64,000 bases of DNA from Odontesthes bonariensis (GCF_027942865.1 NC_134510.1:26715209-26779208), one strand, 5' to 3'. Counted from the first letter of the stretch, positions 1-13,383 are shown. Translations and numbers: made by a program. Notes: generated by a model from the sequence alone, not told the origin.

Positions 1-2700
1 AGGCAGGCAGAAAAACCTCAGAGAGACACATGAGACGTGTGTGAGATGTTTGTTTTGTCCTTGTTGTGGTTCATGTCTCTAAACCACCTCAGCAGTGTGT
101 TTCTACAGCACTGATCCACCAACTGATCCCCGAAGATATCATTAGCTAACATGGCAGGAGGTGTCCTCAGGCAGTTCATTTCATTTCTGTGTTAAAAAAT
201 AACAATGTTGTATTTTTGCTGTTTAAGCAGGTATCATTAGACAGATTTTAAGCAGTTATGTGGAAAGACAAACATTTATGTCTCCTTTTCCCGTTTCATT
301 TACATTTCTTAACCTTTCGTGACACAGTCGATTCTCGCAATCGGTTTTACATTCGTGGGTCTTTTTGTCCACTCTGTTTCAAACAGTATCTTCTCTGTAA
401 TCATGCCACATCAGCACTCTCATATGTTGACTCTGTAACAGCAATTATACAAGCAAACACAATGCAAGCGTGTGTTAGTTCTATGTGGATAACGAGAGTT
501 TATTACAGACAAACCTAGACAGCAGTATGAGCAGGCAGATGTTCTCCGATGTTATACAGATGTTGTTGCTGTTTTTAATGCAGACAGGAGTCTACCACAG
601 ATTCAGTGCGGGCATTGTTACTAGCAGATGTTTAACTTCCCTGTAGTATTGAAATAAATACCATTATTCAGAGTGCTGTCAGAACTGTACTCACTCATAC
701 TTGATTATATTCATGAGTCCAAAGATCTGATTAAGTTGCACAGCCCAGATGGCCTGTAAACGTAAACTGAACAAATTTAAGATCACCAATTCCTTGTTGC
801 CTCAAATGCAATTAAGGTGAGGCAGTTTGCAGAGAATTATATTTACAGAGTCGTGCTTCTTATTGTCAGTATAAAACCTGAAAATCTTTCCATCTGCCAG
901 TTTGTTAAGGCTGCTGAAATTTGCCCAGTTTTATTAGTTTGATCAGTTTTAATGTTGGTCGTTAACGCTAGTTTGTCAGTAGAAGCATTCATACAAAAAA
1001 GAATCAGATGAAGAAAAGACATTTAGTGAAAACGGTTGGTCTCTTCCACCTGACCCGAGCGGACTCTTTTGGCAGGTTTGTTAGTTAAGGTGAGAATTTA
1101 CTCAATCCAGTTCAGTTCCTTTCACTGCAAAAAATTTATTCGTGGTATCGTAAATTACAAGAAATTTCTTTTCCAAATATTTTTTATTTCAATCAAACAA
1201 AAAAGTTGTGTCTTAGATTTTAAAGCTTTTCTCTGTGCAGCAGCTTCAATGGGTCAGAATAACCGGCAGATACAAATGATTCACGTCCAACACTGAGAAA
1301 CTTTAAAAGACTTTAAAAGTGTCTGTTTTTTTTTTGTTTAATGTTTCCCTTGTTGTATCTTACATGCACACGGAGACTTCAGCAAATTACTTCTGCTTTT
1401 ACGAGGTTTCAAATTTTTCCTTCATACTTTGAACAGCCAAGAATTAAAAACTTGATTAATATGCGAGTGATGAGAAGTTCCAAGCGTTCACACAGCAGAA
1501 TCTGTTTGCTTTCCTGAACACAGCTGAACACGTCAAAGATACAAAAATCAATGATAAAGACAATTTTCATGAAAGAGGAACTTGTAGGATCTGGTCATAA
1601 AGTTTTGAGAGGAGACGACACATCACCATTTGTAGATTTTAAGATTTACTTTCTAACTTTCCATCAAAATCAAATCAAATCAGTGGAAGAAATTCTTCCA
1701 CTGAGGAAAGCACAGAACATCTAAAACTTTTTTTCATCCCGTACTAAATATATTAAACACAGTTCTCTTTACATTTCTTTTTTCCAGCAATAAATAAATA
1801 AATAAATACTCTTTCTTTTTGAAGAGGTGCATCGCTTTAGGTGTGTTTGTTCTGATCGTTTCCTCTCAGGAAAAGTTAGAGCTTCTCGGTTTTAATAAAA
1901 TGCTTGTAGTTATTCTAACAAAGCAAGTGGCCAACAAAACTTATCAAAGACACACTACACGTTCGTCTCATAATGTTTCAAATGCCTTTATCTTACATGG
2001 CAATACAAATTACAACTGACAAACGCACTCCGATCAAAGCAGTTCTTCGTCGTCATTATAAGGCTTACTTATAATTTAAGCGTACATCTGTGTTGCGTTA
2101 CACTGATGGGCTGATTAACAGACCCTAAACTATATGAGATCAGCGCAAGGACCCAGCAGAGCTTCAAAATTCATTGTTTTTTATGGTGGCATTATTCAGT
2201 TTGCGTTTCTTTAAAAAGATTAGTCCTGCAGTTCGGGCTTTAACTCTGATACACTAACTATAAATCTAAACCAGTACAGTTACATGACCGGGAGGTGAAA
2301 TATGATGAATTAGGCCGAAAAGCTATTCAGATTGTGCCAAAGAAAGAAAACGAATCCAGAGAGATCCCAGCAAGTTTTGTGACATACATTATCAGGCAGT
2401 AGCTCAGACACCGTTGGCCCCTTTAGATGATTTATTTATCATTAGAGTCATTAGATTAAAAATACAGAAAAACAGAAATTAATATTAACTCACTAAATTA
2501 ATTATGGCCTCATTACGATACCTAAATGATGAGCTTAGTTTATCTTATAACCAGTATGTGCAACACAGATAAATATATAAATATATATTTATATGTGGAG
2601 GTTTAAGATGTTGGTGAGCAGATGTCACCCTCTTCTTCTGTAACAACCAATCAAAGGTCATTATTCTGATTCTGGCTTTCATCAACAACTCTGTGTTTTT
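1..2700. other. Left-flank non-coding sequence, no gene recognised
   Basis: AT-rich sequence with only short, compositionally random open frames. It could hold the 3' untranslated end of a gene lying to the left, since there are AATAAA-like words near 652 and 1790, but no coding exon with plausible splice sites was found. A short AAAT/AATA microsatellite lies at about 1790-1808. Confidence 0.6.
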
Positions 2701-2830
2701 TTTCAGACCAATCGCTGCTGAGGGAGGTGCGACGTTGCTTAAAAAGAGAGTTCATTTGATAAATAAAAAACATTTCCGCCTGACTCCGGATCACTGAGCA
2801 CATAAGGACGCTTGACACTCAATAGCAAAT
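2640..2830 (+). promoter_or_regulatory. Probable promoter and non-coding first exon of the CD4-1 gene
   Basis: Two CCAAT words (about 2647 and 2708) are followed by an A-rich TATA-like stretch near 2740. A strong splice donor (GTAAGTATAC) begins at 2831. The next good acceptor in the right place is at 6110/6111, directly before the CD4-1 start codon, so this is best read as a 5' untranslated exon joined to the first coding exon across a 3.3 kb intron. The elements are visible; the link between them is inferred and needs a transcript. Confidence 0.4.
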
Positions 2831-5137
2831 GTAAGTATACTCTATTTATCAAATTCAGTTTATTGTTATTTAGAATATAGAAAATGTCCAAAACTTGATC
2901 ATATATCAAGGATACATTACTTTGTGATAATTTTGAATTGTGAACTTAAAAGATCTCAGCAGGACCAGCGAGGCCTAAATGTGAAATTGTGTTTTAAATC
3001 AGCAGCACGGTGATGATCGTCTGTGAATATATTACAAAACTGAAAAAAGAAACCACCAGGTATGAAAAACTATTACACATTAAACACAAAAACAAGAAAA
3101 ACAAACACTGACATCAAACGCATGATATTGTCGTTATATCTCATAGAATTTAACATTTTGGAACGTTTTATACAATAAATATTGTCTTTTTGTTGTTGTT
3201 GCTTCATTTGTTTCATTTATACTCGGGTGAGTATTTGGCAGATGACCGCTGCAACATGGACCGCCGCTGTGTGCACAATCAGTGGGCCATTTACAAATTC
3301 TAAATCTAAAATGTAAACGTACATCTACAAAAGTACAGTAACATTTTACATTTGCGCATTCATTTTGCATAAACTGTTGGATGTAATATACCAATTTAAG
3401 CAAAACACACCTTCTACAATGATTTGTGTAAAACAGATATTCAGTGATACACACATTTATGACCTCAGTGCAAAAGAAGTTTTCTCTAATTCTCGTTATC
3501 TTGAAAAATAAGTTAAAAAAGCCATCGAACAAAATGATGTCCAACGTAAACTAAATCTGTGTGCGCGTTCTTTGGGAATGAAATTAAAAACACACAACCA
3601 AGTCTAATTAATTAAGAAAAAAATAGATAAATAAAAACGAGGATAACTTGTCCTGTGCTCTCCTTTTTCTTCACCTCTCCTCTCTTTGCTCCTCATCATC
3701 CCCTCCCCCCTCCATCACTGTTGTATCTGCTGCAGAAGCTCCATCCTGCCACAGATATCATCATCTTGGTTTCTGGGTTGTCGTTCCACGTGTACAAAAG
3801 ACTTTGAACGTCTGTTTATCATCAATATCACTCTTCTCCAAACTCCATTCAGATTTCTTCAGATTCTTATGTCAGCTCTTAGATCCCACGTGACAGGCAT
3901 TTTAATTTCAGTTCTTGATATTAAATAAGTACATTGAAAGTGTGGATATTCCCTCAGATTTGAATATAGTATGCTGTTTGAGATAACTGACTGACTGGAA
4001 TATATTTGCAAACAATGACAATTTTCTCACTTAAAAGTCAGTCAGACGGGACATTAGCTAAATATATTTGCATTCTTTCAATGAAATATTATCTTGTAAT
4101 CTAATATTGAATATTTATCCTGTTACATTCATCCCACCGACAGTATAATAAATAATTCATATACTATACTGTTCAATGCATAATTTTAAATTTGACTCTA
4201 AGTGAGACTGAGAGATTTACTGACAACTTGATTATTTAAAGGCATTTTCCATGCATTTATTGGACAGTACAGGGATGAGCGACATGCAGCATAAGGACCC
4301 GGCAGACCTAAAGCAGAAACATTGTAATGTTTGTAACTCCAGCAAAAAGCCGTAAGATATAATTTCCAATTATCATCTTATGTATTGTTTTGTTAGTTTT
4401 GCTTATTTTCTTTTTTTTTTATTAAAGTCCAAGTTAAACCCCAGAAGAATCAGACACTAGCTCTGGTTGTGTCTTTGCACCCGTTTATACTATAAACTAT
4501 AAACATTTAAATAAGCAGCATTTTGCATTGAGTTGGACATAAGATTTTATTCAGTCTGAATCTCTTGTGCTCAATAAAATGCAGAACACTGGTTTTATCT
4601 TTAACTCATGGGAAATCATCTTTTCTTTATTTGATATTTTGTTGATATTGATCAGGTTCAATTGTAAGACAGACCTATTAAAGACCGATAAAAGGTGATC
4701 ATCATAAAAAATGATAAAACTCTTTATGCTTTGACAGTATATTTATATATCCTTTAAGAAATTTTGTGGAAGAATTAAGTGAAAAACTTGATCTCTTTAA
4801 ATTATTGATTCACGTACATGAGTGGTGGGGGCCACATGAAACTCACCTGTTCTTATTCTTCAATCAAAAACCTTTTAAACTCTCTGTGCTCAACACTTTG
4901 ATAGCGAAAGAGAAGAGAAACAGAGATAATGGAGTGAAATGGGGAGAAAAAGAAACATCTACCTTAAACCACAATCTAGGTGTGCTGTCGCTGCTGTGGT
5001 CTCTCTTTTTTTCTACCTTTAAGCGTGGAGAGATCCGTCTTTCGTGGAACAAGGGAGGAAGAGAGGGGGTGTGAGACTCAGAGGGGGAGGAAGAGATGAG
5101 GGAGGACTGGGATACGAATCTGCACCTTAACTAAATC

Positions 5138-5340
5138 AAGTCCCACCACAACCCAGCGTACGCTCAGCGTGTCTCTTCCCTCCGACTTTTGTCTGCTTCT
5201 TTTCATTCAAAGCCCACCACAGGCCGCCTACTCTCAGCTCTGTGAAGTCTTTGACTTTTATCTTCTCAAATCTCTCTAAATCTGAGACCACCACAAACCC
5301 CTCGTTGCTTCCTGCTGAAAGACTTCCCTTTGCATCGAAA
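5138..5340 (+). repeat. Three imperfect ~72-bp repeats carrying RUNX-core motifs
   Basis: Three degenerate units each begin with a CCACCACA-type word. The first two carry GACTTTT and the third carries GACTTCCC at the matching place. The ACCACA cores sit at 5145-5150, 5216-5221 and 5290-5295, that is 71 and 74 bp apart, and a reverse-orientation TGTGGT lies at 4995-5000. ACCACA/TGTGGT is the RUNX core. The array is in the presumed first intron of CD4-1. A regulatory role is inference. Confidence 0.5.
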
Positions 5341-6115
5341 TTTCAAATATATAAATATGATGGTAAAGCAAGGATGTCTGTAGAAAACTAATTTATTTAA
5401 ATGGTGAGTGTAACATGTTTAAGTTTCTCAGATATATTTTTCTTACCTTTCACAGTTGAAGAAGTCCTTTCTTAAAGATTCAGGTTTATTTACTCAGAGA
5501 GACTAATTCAGGAGTTGGACCTTGTGTTCTGACTCACGCATTTGCGGAGTCAGTGAACAAAATCTTAGGAGTGAAATAAAGTAACAGTGTTCAGGAAAAA
5601 AAAGAACACAGTTGAATAGCTTCTCCTATTACAGAGCATATTTCATTACGTGACATTTTAATTGTCAAGTTTACAACTAATAGTCTGTTTTGACCCACCT
5701 TTAATTAATGATTTAAGGTCTATTCGTTGTCAGCAAAGTTGTACAGAGAGCAATCGGGTTGTTGCAAAGAAATAATTCAATAATGTTTAATGACCAAAAA
5801 AAGAGGTAAAGGTGTTCCACATGGCTCCATTTTTGGGCCACTTATTTTTCCACTGGGCAAGTACCCTCATCAGCTGGAAACTCCATCACCACGGTGTGAA
5901 ATTTAATGTCAATGCATATTTGTTATATTCAACTGTGCTGTATCTCCTTATCCATCAACAATACAATTATGGCTATTTTTTCACTTTAGAAATGTACAAA
6001 AGAACGCATGTTGTGCTTCTTCTAATGCAAAGGAATTGAGTTTGAATTGAGAGATGGTTTGCTCTTGACGTTTGTCATCTGTATCTTCCTTGTCTTATAT
6101 CGATTTTTCAGAAAT

Positions 6116-9100
6116 ATGACCACAATGAAGAGCTTAATTCAGACCATCCTTTTTGTCGTCACTGTGCTGAAAACAACGACTGGTGAGACGGACCGTCTGC
6201 AGATTTATTTATCTAATGAACAGTTGGGTTTTCCACATAAACTGAACATGCTTTTTAATCTTTTAGGATCTGAGGAGGTCATTTATGTTCAGGTTGGACA
6301 GGATGTCACTCTTGCGGGACCAGCGAGCGCTCCAGAACTTTATGTGTACTGGTACTTTGAGACAACTGATGGCATTGTGCTTGCCTGGGTCAATCATTTG
6401 GGTGGAAGGAACATCAATAGCAGTAAGCGGTGTAATCATTTAATCAAAGAAGTCATTTGTTTTTACAACAAATTGATTAAAAGGACTTGCATGTTGCAAA
6501 TAGAGGTATCTTTTATCAAACTAATGTTTCATCTTTTTTTTTTTTACCTTTGTAGATGATCCCTGGAAAGATAAACTGTCCTTGTCTGGCAATTCATTGG
6601 TCATCAAGAATATCCAGGAAAATAACTACGGGACTATTTTATGTAATGCGAAAAACAAAGTTGAGAAAATTACGTCTACATATAAACTAATCAAAGTTAA
6701 TGGTAAGAATACACAAAAGGTGACGTTATCAGTCATTTTACATTCAACATGATACAGTTTTGTTTAAAATGTGAAAATCTAGAGCATGTTTTTGGCAGTG
6801 TGTAATGCTAAGTTATATAATGTCATCGCAATTTATGTAATAGTAGTAAAAAACATACTCTAAAGATGTTAAAGCACTCAATGTGATTTTCTACACAACT
6901 GCAAAAGTATTTGCATTTGTCAGATTGATCTTATCAAGTTGATTTGATGTAAAAGTCCCCGTTCTTTGTTCTTCATTTTGTGCTAGTGAGTGTGAGTCCA
7001 GCGATGCTTTTGCTGCCTGAGGTCGATGTGTCTCTGACATGCAATGTGGAGACTCCTCAAGGTCAGAAGACACCCACCATACAGTGGAAGACTCCCCAGG
7101 GAAAAATGGAGACTGCTATTAATGGAAAATTTATGAAAAAAGCTGAGAGTCAAGACAGTGGAACGTGGACTTGTGTTGTGACAATTGATCAAAAAGAACA
7201 AAGCTTCCCAATTGTTGTTAAAGTTGTGGGTGAGTTGCTGTATATGGATACATTATGTTCTTTTTCTAGAGGTGCACCTTCATCTTGAAGATAATATTTA
7301 CATTATTTCTCTTCTCCTAACTTTTAGGCCTTTCCCCTGCTCCCAGACGTCAGTATACATCTACATCCTCTTCCCTCAATATCCCATGTTCCTTTCCTTC
7401 TGACATCCCCTGGGAACAAATAAAACAGGACATCAAGGACGTTCAGTGGCACTTCATCGCCAAAAAATCCTCCAGTCAGAATCCACAGAAGCTCGTTTCC
7501 TTCTCGCCAGGAGATTCATCAAGCTGGAAGAAGGACCAAGACAGAGAACTGAAACATACTGAAAACCAAAAGGGAGATTTTTCTTTATTCAGAAATAAGG
7601 GCAAAGCAGATGACGGGGGTGAATACCAGTGCACCGTGACTTTTAAAAATGGCAAGACTGTGACCAGCCTTATAGAAGTGGACGTGTTGCAAAGTAAGTA
7701 GAAACTAAATGATTTTCTGCAAGCCCAGCTCTTTTTTACACTGTTATTTTCTTTGCTTCCTCTTTTACGGTCTTTCGTAAAACCGTTTGAAACAAGTGTT
7801 GTATGTTCCTTGCCTCTTCTCTGCCTCTGCTCTTGTTGTACCATGCTGATATTTTTATCTCTCTGCTGAAGAATTTATTTATTTCTAGTGTGATATTTTT
7901 CCAATTCGGTGGATGATGTATCGTAACTGGAATCTGTGTTGTGAGGACTTAAGATGTAAAACTACAGTTTCTCATTTTTTAAATTTCAGCCATTATTTGA
8001 CCAGAAACAGAAATCCAGAGATGTGACGGGTTACTTAAAGGCAAAATGTCTTAAGTATTATATGACACTGTTTGCAGGTGTCTGTTTACTGAGCTCCGCC
8101 AGACAAAATCTACAGAATTTCATCAGCTGTGATTGAAAGTTGTTGTATCATACCTATCAACTCGTCTTGAATGTGCATCTCAAAATTAAATCAATTTAAA
8201 CACATAAATTTGATTATGTAAGATATTAAATCTTATTGCTGTATGAGTCTGAGAAGACAAGTTTTCATGCTTAAAAGTTTGAGATACAACAATAACTCTG
8301 CATTTGTTGTTTCACATCAGGCTTTACCTGACTGATGCTGTTCCTCCATCTCATCACACCTCTTAAGTTTTAGTGCAGCTGTTGAGTTTTAGTGCATGTT
8401 ACTTTTAAAACAAGCATTGTGATCATTCTTGAGAAAATCATTGCCATGCAGTTTTAGTCAAATGTGCAGTCTGAAGAAGATGCAGATATGTCCTGTTTAT
8501 TGCAGTGAAAGTTTTCAGTCTATGTATTTGTTCTCTCCTTCGTTCAGTCATCCCTTCCCCGGGAGCAGTGTTGGTTTCTGGCCACCAACTCAACCTGACT
8601 TGCAACACCAGTCAACAGCTGCCCGAAGATTTGAAGGTGAGGTGGATGCCACCTAACCAATTTTCATCGAATGTTGACAAAGGATCGAGCCACCTCTACA
8701 TCCCGAATGTGGGCACAAAGGCCAGCGGAATGTGGAGGTGTGAGCTGTTGCTGGGCAACAAACGGCTGACGATAGCTGATATAACGCTGAAAATTGGTGA
8801 GCACAGGAACACAAAGGCAGGAAATATGACATGGGCATGACCTTGTGGCCACAAAGTTTTATGACAGATACTTTGGTTTTACATGATGTGCTCCCTGTAC
8901 TGTATACTGTTTGATGGCTGTCTTCTGTACACAGAGCCCATACTGAGTGTGTGGATGCTGGTGATCATATGCAGCGCTGCAGTCATCCTCGTCCTCCTCT
9001 GTGTCCTCACTTTCATCCTCTGCCGGCGCCGACAAGTACAGTTAAACTATTCTAATTCCTTTCTGTTGGATCGCACAGGATTATCAGCATGTCATTGATA

Positions 9101-9405
9101 GTTTTACTTCTGTCTCTTTTTTGGTGTCTCTCTTTGTGGCTCACATTAGCGGAAGACAAGACACCTCAGGCAACGACTCTGCCGATGCAAAAAGTACGTA
9201 CAAACCATTTCCTGGACTGATGAGTCGTCAACCAACATACATTTACATCTACACACTCACTGAAATCAACAATCAACACTTTCAGCTGTTAAGGTTTATG
9301 AGGATAGAAACTTAAATCGTGTTTGTGGCTCTGTGTCTGTTTGCATCACTGAAACAAAATCTTTTATTTTTCAGCCCCAAGCCCAAAGGATTTTACCGGA
9401 CGTAA
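6116..9405 (+). CDS. cd4-1: CD4-1-like T-cell surface co-receptor (four Ig domains)
   Basis: Exons 6116-6182, 6267-6422, 6556-6702, 6987-7229, 7328-7693, 8548-8796, 8935-9035, 9150-9193 and 9375-9405 join in phase to 467 residues, close to mammalian CD4 (458). Residues 1-22 form a signal peptide. Four Ig domains follow: D1 about 23-124, D2 124-204, D3 205-326, D4 327-409. A transmembrane helix spans about 412-438, then comes a basic tail. The tail contains C454-R-C456, the CxC type motif by which CD4 holds Lck, and ends NPKPKGFYRT. Translating the tail exons in other frames destroys this motif, so the phases are well supported. D2, D3 and D4 have both canonical cysteines; D1 lacks the first one (VTLAGP in place of a VTLxC pattern). 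The role by family is MHC class II co-receptor on helper T cells. LAG3 is the main alternative, but the CxC tail favours CD4-1. A second in-frame ATG lies three codons after the first. Confidence 0.9.
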
Positions 9406-9960
9406 AATCTCCCAGAGTGACATTCATCACAGGACATGGCAACCAGATGAATTGATGGCCTGATAAGATGATCTTATCTACTGAACTGTGCACCTCTGAT
9501 TTACAAGCTTGCACTGGATGTTTGAAAAGATGAAAACAGCGTCAACCTGTTTTCATTTGTATAAAACTGTTGAACTGACAGATAAGACTGTTGTATTGCA
9601 AAAGGACCGTGTATTTGTATTTTACAGCTATATAGAGAGAGTTTGGATGGGTTTTACATTTGTATTCAAAAGATTTTTCATCAGATCCATGGAGATAAAA
9701 AACAGATTTAACCCTTTATTCAATCCAAGATAAATATTACTTTTTTATTTAAAAAATTTTTGTTAGATGTAGACCAATCCTTACTTTGACGCCAGCACTG
9801 TCTTTCACTCTTGTTTGTATTTTTATTTTTATTTTTATTTTCAAATTATTTTTTTCCCCTTCCCATTGTCACTCAGCCTCACTCTTACTGATGAATTCCT
9901 GTTGTAATCGGTGTAAAAAAGAGGTTTGACTTAAATAAACTGAAATAAGAAAAGGGCCTT
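9406..9960 (+). other. 3' untranslated region of CD4-1
   Basis: Non-coding sequence after the CD4-1 stop codon. The first good polyadenylation signal, AATAAA, is at 9933-9938 and is followed by a T/G-containing stretch. The real cleavage site is not determined. Confidence 0.55.
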
Positions 9961-11136
9961 CTCTTAAAAAGACGTCATCTGGATGGCGTCACATGTTGTT
10001 CCAAATCTTTAAATATGATTTTAACGATGCCTTCACAGCACGTGCAGGTTACTTATGCACCACCATACAATCGTAGATGCTCAGAACAGCAGCTGGTCTC
10101 TCTCCTCTTTAAAACGTTTCATATTTAGATGCACCAGACCTCAGGACGCTTTTCTACTTCACCTCAATCTATCTTAAATGGGCTCTGGCCCAGGGAAGGC
10201 AGCAGAGTTTTTGGACATTTATTATGTTTTAGTGTTTGTAAGATAGAGTTATAACTTACATTTGTGCATGCAACACACACAAGTTCTGCCTTTCACAACC
10301 ATTCAATTTTAGATTTTGGCTTCCTCCATTGATCACAGAGGTTTTTTTTTTTTAACCATATCTTTTGTATGCTGAGTAATAGTATTCCTCGGCAGGCTTA
10401 CCATTTGCTCACACGGCCTTTAACAGAGTGATGAACCCCCCCTTGTTTTCCCTTCTGAACGACCCAGCCTCTGTGAGATGCTCTTTTTATATCAGTCATG
10501 TTACTGGCCTGTTGCTAATTAACCAAAGCAGTCGTGAAATGTTTTTCTCCTGTTTTAATAACCTTTCATTTGTTGCCTCTGCCTAAACTATTCCAGCTAA
10601 TTTCAACTGGTCATGTTTTCAGGATTCAAGAACTCTCATTTTTGATACTCGACACGTTGTCTATTCTAATTAGATATCAGTGATTTACAAATGATTAACT
10701 TCAGTTCTTTTATTCTACAGTGTGTCACAACTTTTCTAAAATGTTTTGTTATTTTAGAATTGTATGTTAAAGTGTAACATAATTATATTGGATACGATTT
10801 TGTTATTTTTTTGGTAGCTACGGTATGTTCTTTTGTTGACTAAATGTCGTGTCATGTTATATAGATATGTTTCTGTGATGCTCTATATTGTTGCCATAAT
10901 GCAGTTACTTGCTAATACAAATAATTCCTCATGTATTATTTCTGCACACATGATGATGCTTTCATTTTCCTGAATAAAAGCATAGCCCTTTCTGCAGATA
11001 GAAGAGTTTTGTTTGTAGATGAAAACAAACTGTAAAATGTAAATAAATTGAACACAATCATATTGTATCACAACGTTTTTTTAATAAAGGATCAATATCA
11101 TTGTCGAATATGGTAATGCAGTGGCGTGCTGGCTTC
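9961..11136. other. Convergent intergenic interval
   Basis: Sequence between the 3' ends of CD4-1 (plus strand) and the C-type lectin gene (minus strand). No exon or mobile element is recognised. It probably includes the 3' untranslated region of the minus-strand lectin. AT-rich words such as AATAAA occur near 10974 and 11083 on the plus strand. Confidence 0.5.
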
Positions 11137-13383
11137 TCATGGCAGAGGGTCGGCGGCCTTCTGACAGATCCGTGGATACACAAAGTCACAGGGAACATCG
11201 TACCACCTCTGAGTGTAGCTGTCCACCACCACACAGTCCTCTCCGTCCGGCCCACCGGACTCATTGTTGTCTGGTTCGGACTTTTCCACGTTCCAAAATC
11301 TTTTCAGAAAGGATTGAAGAAAAAAATCATTGAGTGAGCATCTGTGCTGTTTTCCAAGTTAAGTTTTCATTCAACATTCAGTCCACAAACTGGAGTGTCT
11401 TAAATAGCAGTGAAATTTAAAAAAAGAAAAAAAAAACTTGTCTGTCTAATGAAGCTGGCAAGAATAACTACTGATGCAAACTTAAATCAACTTTAATTCT
11501 GTATGTGAGAGGGAATCTTTGCACACTACAATAATGGTCGCGCAGCCATTTTTATTTTGTGTTAATAACCGCGCATTCACACCGTCAGAGTAAGCCAGGT
11601 TTTCCACCAAGCAGGCAGACTGGCCCATGTCACATAATCAGTCCAGCACTTAGGTTCAGATTGAAATATCTCAACATCTATTTGATTAATTGCTTTAAAA
11701 TTTTGCACAAATAGCTACAGACTCTGCAGCATGACTCTCAAGCACCACCATGAGGTTTGGGGAGGAAATGCCTGAATCCCTTATGAATGGATTATTAAAA
11801 GACTTTGATCAAGTCCTCACCTTGACAAGGTAGAAATTAACTGATGGTCAAATTTTTATGAATTGGTCCTTTACTCAGCATCTGCTCAACAAAGTCAACT
11901 TAAACGCAGAAATAATCTTGAACGCATATGTTTGTATTTGTCGATGCTGATCCTCATGTCCAGCTGCACTTCATGCGTTTTCAAAACAATAAGCTTTATT
12001 GTAATTGTACCTTTGTGAACATGCACAATGCTTGCGCTCAGTGTGAGTGAGACCAACATAAAAGCTCTGTAACATTCGGGCCTCCACTGAAGGTTATAAA
12101 TCCTCTAACACTCTTGCTGTGTGAGTGAGTCAGTGTTGCATCATTAAGTCCTTGAATTCAGATTCAGCGCCTTGTTTTGCACATACGTATGAGCTTTTTT
12201 GTTGATATAGAACGTATTTGTTGTTTTTATGTTGTCTTATTGTGAGAGTGTCAAAGTTAGGATGAGTAATAACTCACCTTAAGAGCGCAAACAATATACG
12301 TGATGTACATGTTTTTATTTAAAACTGAAGCTAGTTGCTTGGATTATTTTGATTTGTTTGCACAACTGTAGCCTCACTGTTTATAGTTCCTGTACAATTT
12401 GATAAGTCTGTCAACCCTGATGAACTGCAAGTAAAGGTCGTAAATAGATTCTACTCAGGAAGAACCAAAATAAATAGATATTTTCTATCCTTTGTGTGTC
12501 CGAACCTGCCATTTTCTTCAAAGAGCGTGTATAATTAACATGAAAAATGATTTTTGTTTTCAAAATTTGTTTCCTCCAAATGAAATTAAATGAGAGCACA
12601 AATGGATGATGTCCAGACCTAAGGAGATTATTTTGGTTTCAATACTTACGAAACATTGAGCTTTGAGTTATCCACCCATTTCCATTCTCCTTCATTCTCA
12701 ACATCACTCAGTCCAATCCAGTAGTTTGTGTATAGACCTCCAATCCTCCTGCCTTCTTTTTCCACAGCTTCCTAAAAATGTGTTGCATCCAAGTTAATGC
12801 CTCCATCTGAATGATAAAATACTCAAAATAAATGCTCCAACAGTACACAGAGACACTTACATGCTGTTCCCTGGTGGTCAAGATGGCAAGTTGGGCGTCC
12901 ATCTTCTTACATGCATCAGCACCGGCCGACTGACTCTGTCTGTCAGTGCTGAGGTGGAAGCACTGATCCTCCACCTGAAGCCATCCATCAGGACACTCTG
13001 TGCATCTGATTGCTGGTAAAACAAAAACTAATCAATGGAAGCTGTTTGTAGAACAACATATATGAACAAACACTACAATATCATTCATCTGTTGGTGCCT
13101 GAATGAGGAGCATACAGTACCTGAAGCTGAGCAGTTGAGTGCCAGGCTGGAGTATTTATTACACAGGAGCTTGTATTGATCCTTCATCAAGGCTAGCCTC
13201 ACTTTGAAATAGGCAGCGTCTCCGTCTGGAGCCTGACAGGAGACTTGAGAGACCAAGAGGCCAAGCAGAACACCGAGGACAGCGCCTGATGACAGGGAGC
13301 AGATGCAGCATTAGTGCACAATCATACACACAGCTCAGACAGTTGAAGAGTGTCTTACCTTTATTCTTGATTAGATTCATCAT
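11137..13383 (-). CDS. Secreted (or short-anchor) C-type lectin-like protein
   Basis: Minus-strand exons 13359-13383, 13121-13285, 12861-13012, 12650-12771 and 11137-11299 join in phase to 208 residues. The start is a pair of ATGs; the first is given. MMNLIKNK is followed by about 16 hydrophobic residues ending VSC-QA, best read as a cleaved signal peptide, although a type II anchor is possible. Residues about 64-208 form a C-type lectin domain with CTECPDGW at the start, WIGLSD, an EPD tripeptide with GEDC, WYDVPC, and a final CQK region. EPD replaces the EPN/QPD sugar-specificity motif and WYD replaces WND, so ordinary mannose/galactose specificity cannot be assumed. The last three exons have the same lengths (152, 122, 163 bp) as those of the lectin at 14776-24776, which points to tandem duplication. 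It is divergent from that gene and convergent with CD4-1. Confidence 0.85.

Noticed and set aside
4766-5074. Open frame of 102 codons upstream of CD4-1
   Set aside because: No domain, no splice-site logic, random composition, and part of the GA-rich flank of the RUNX repeat array.
9150-9193. Alternative reading of the CD4-1 tail exon as GRQDTSGNDSADAK
   Set aside because: The donor at 9035 leaves phase 0, which gives the CRC motif and the NPKPKGFYRT end. The other frame needs a phase the splice sites do not provide.
6116-9405. Identification as LAG3
   Set aside because: LAG3 is a four-Ig neighbour in mammals, but the CxC tail motif is a CD4 feature, so CD4-1 is the better call.
11058-11264. 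Open frame antisense to intergenic and lectin sequence
   Set aside because: It is the wrong frame of the last lectin exon; the true frame gives EPD, GEDC and WYDVPC.
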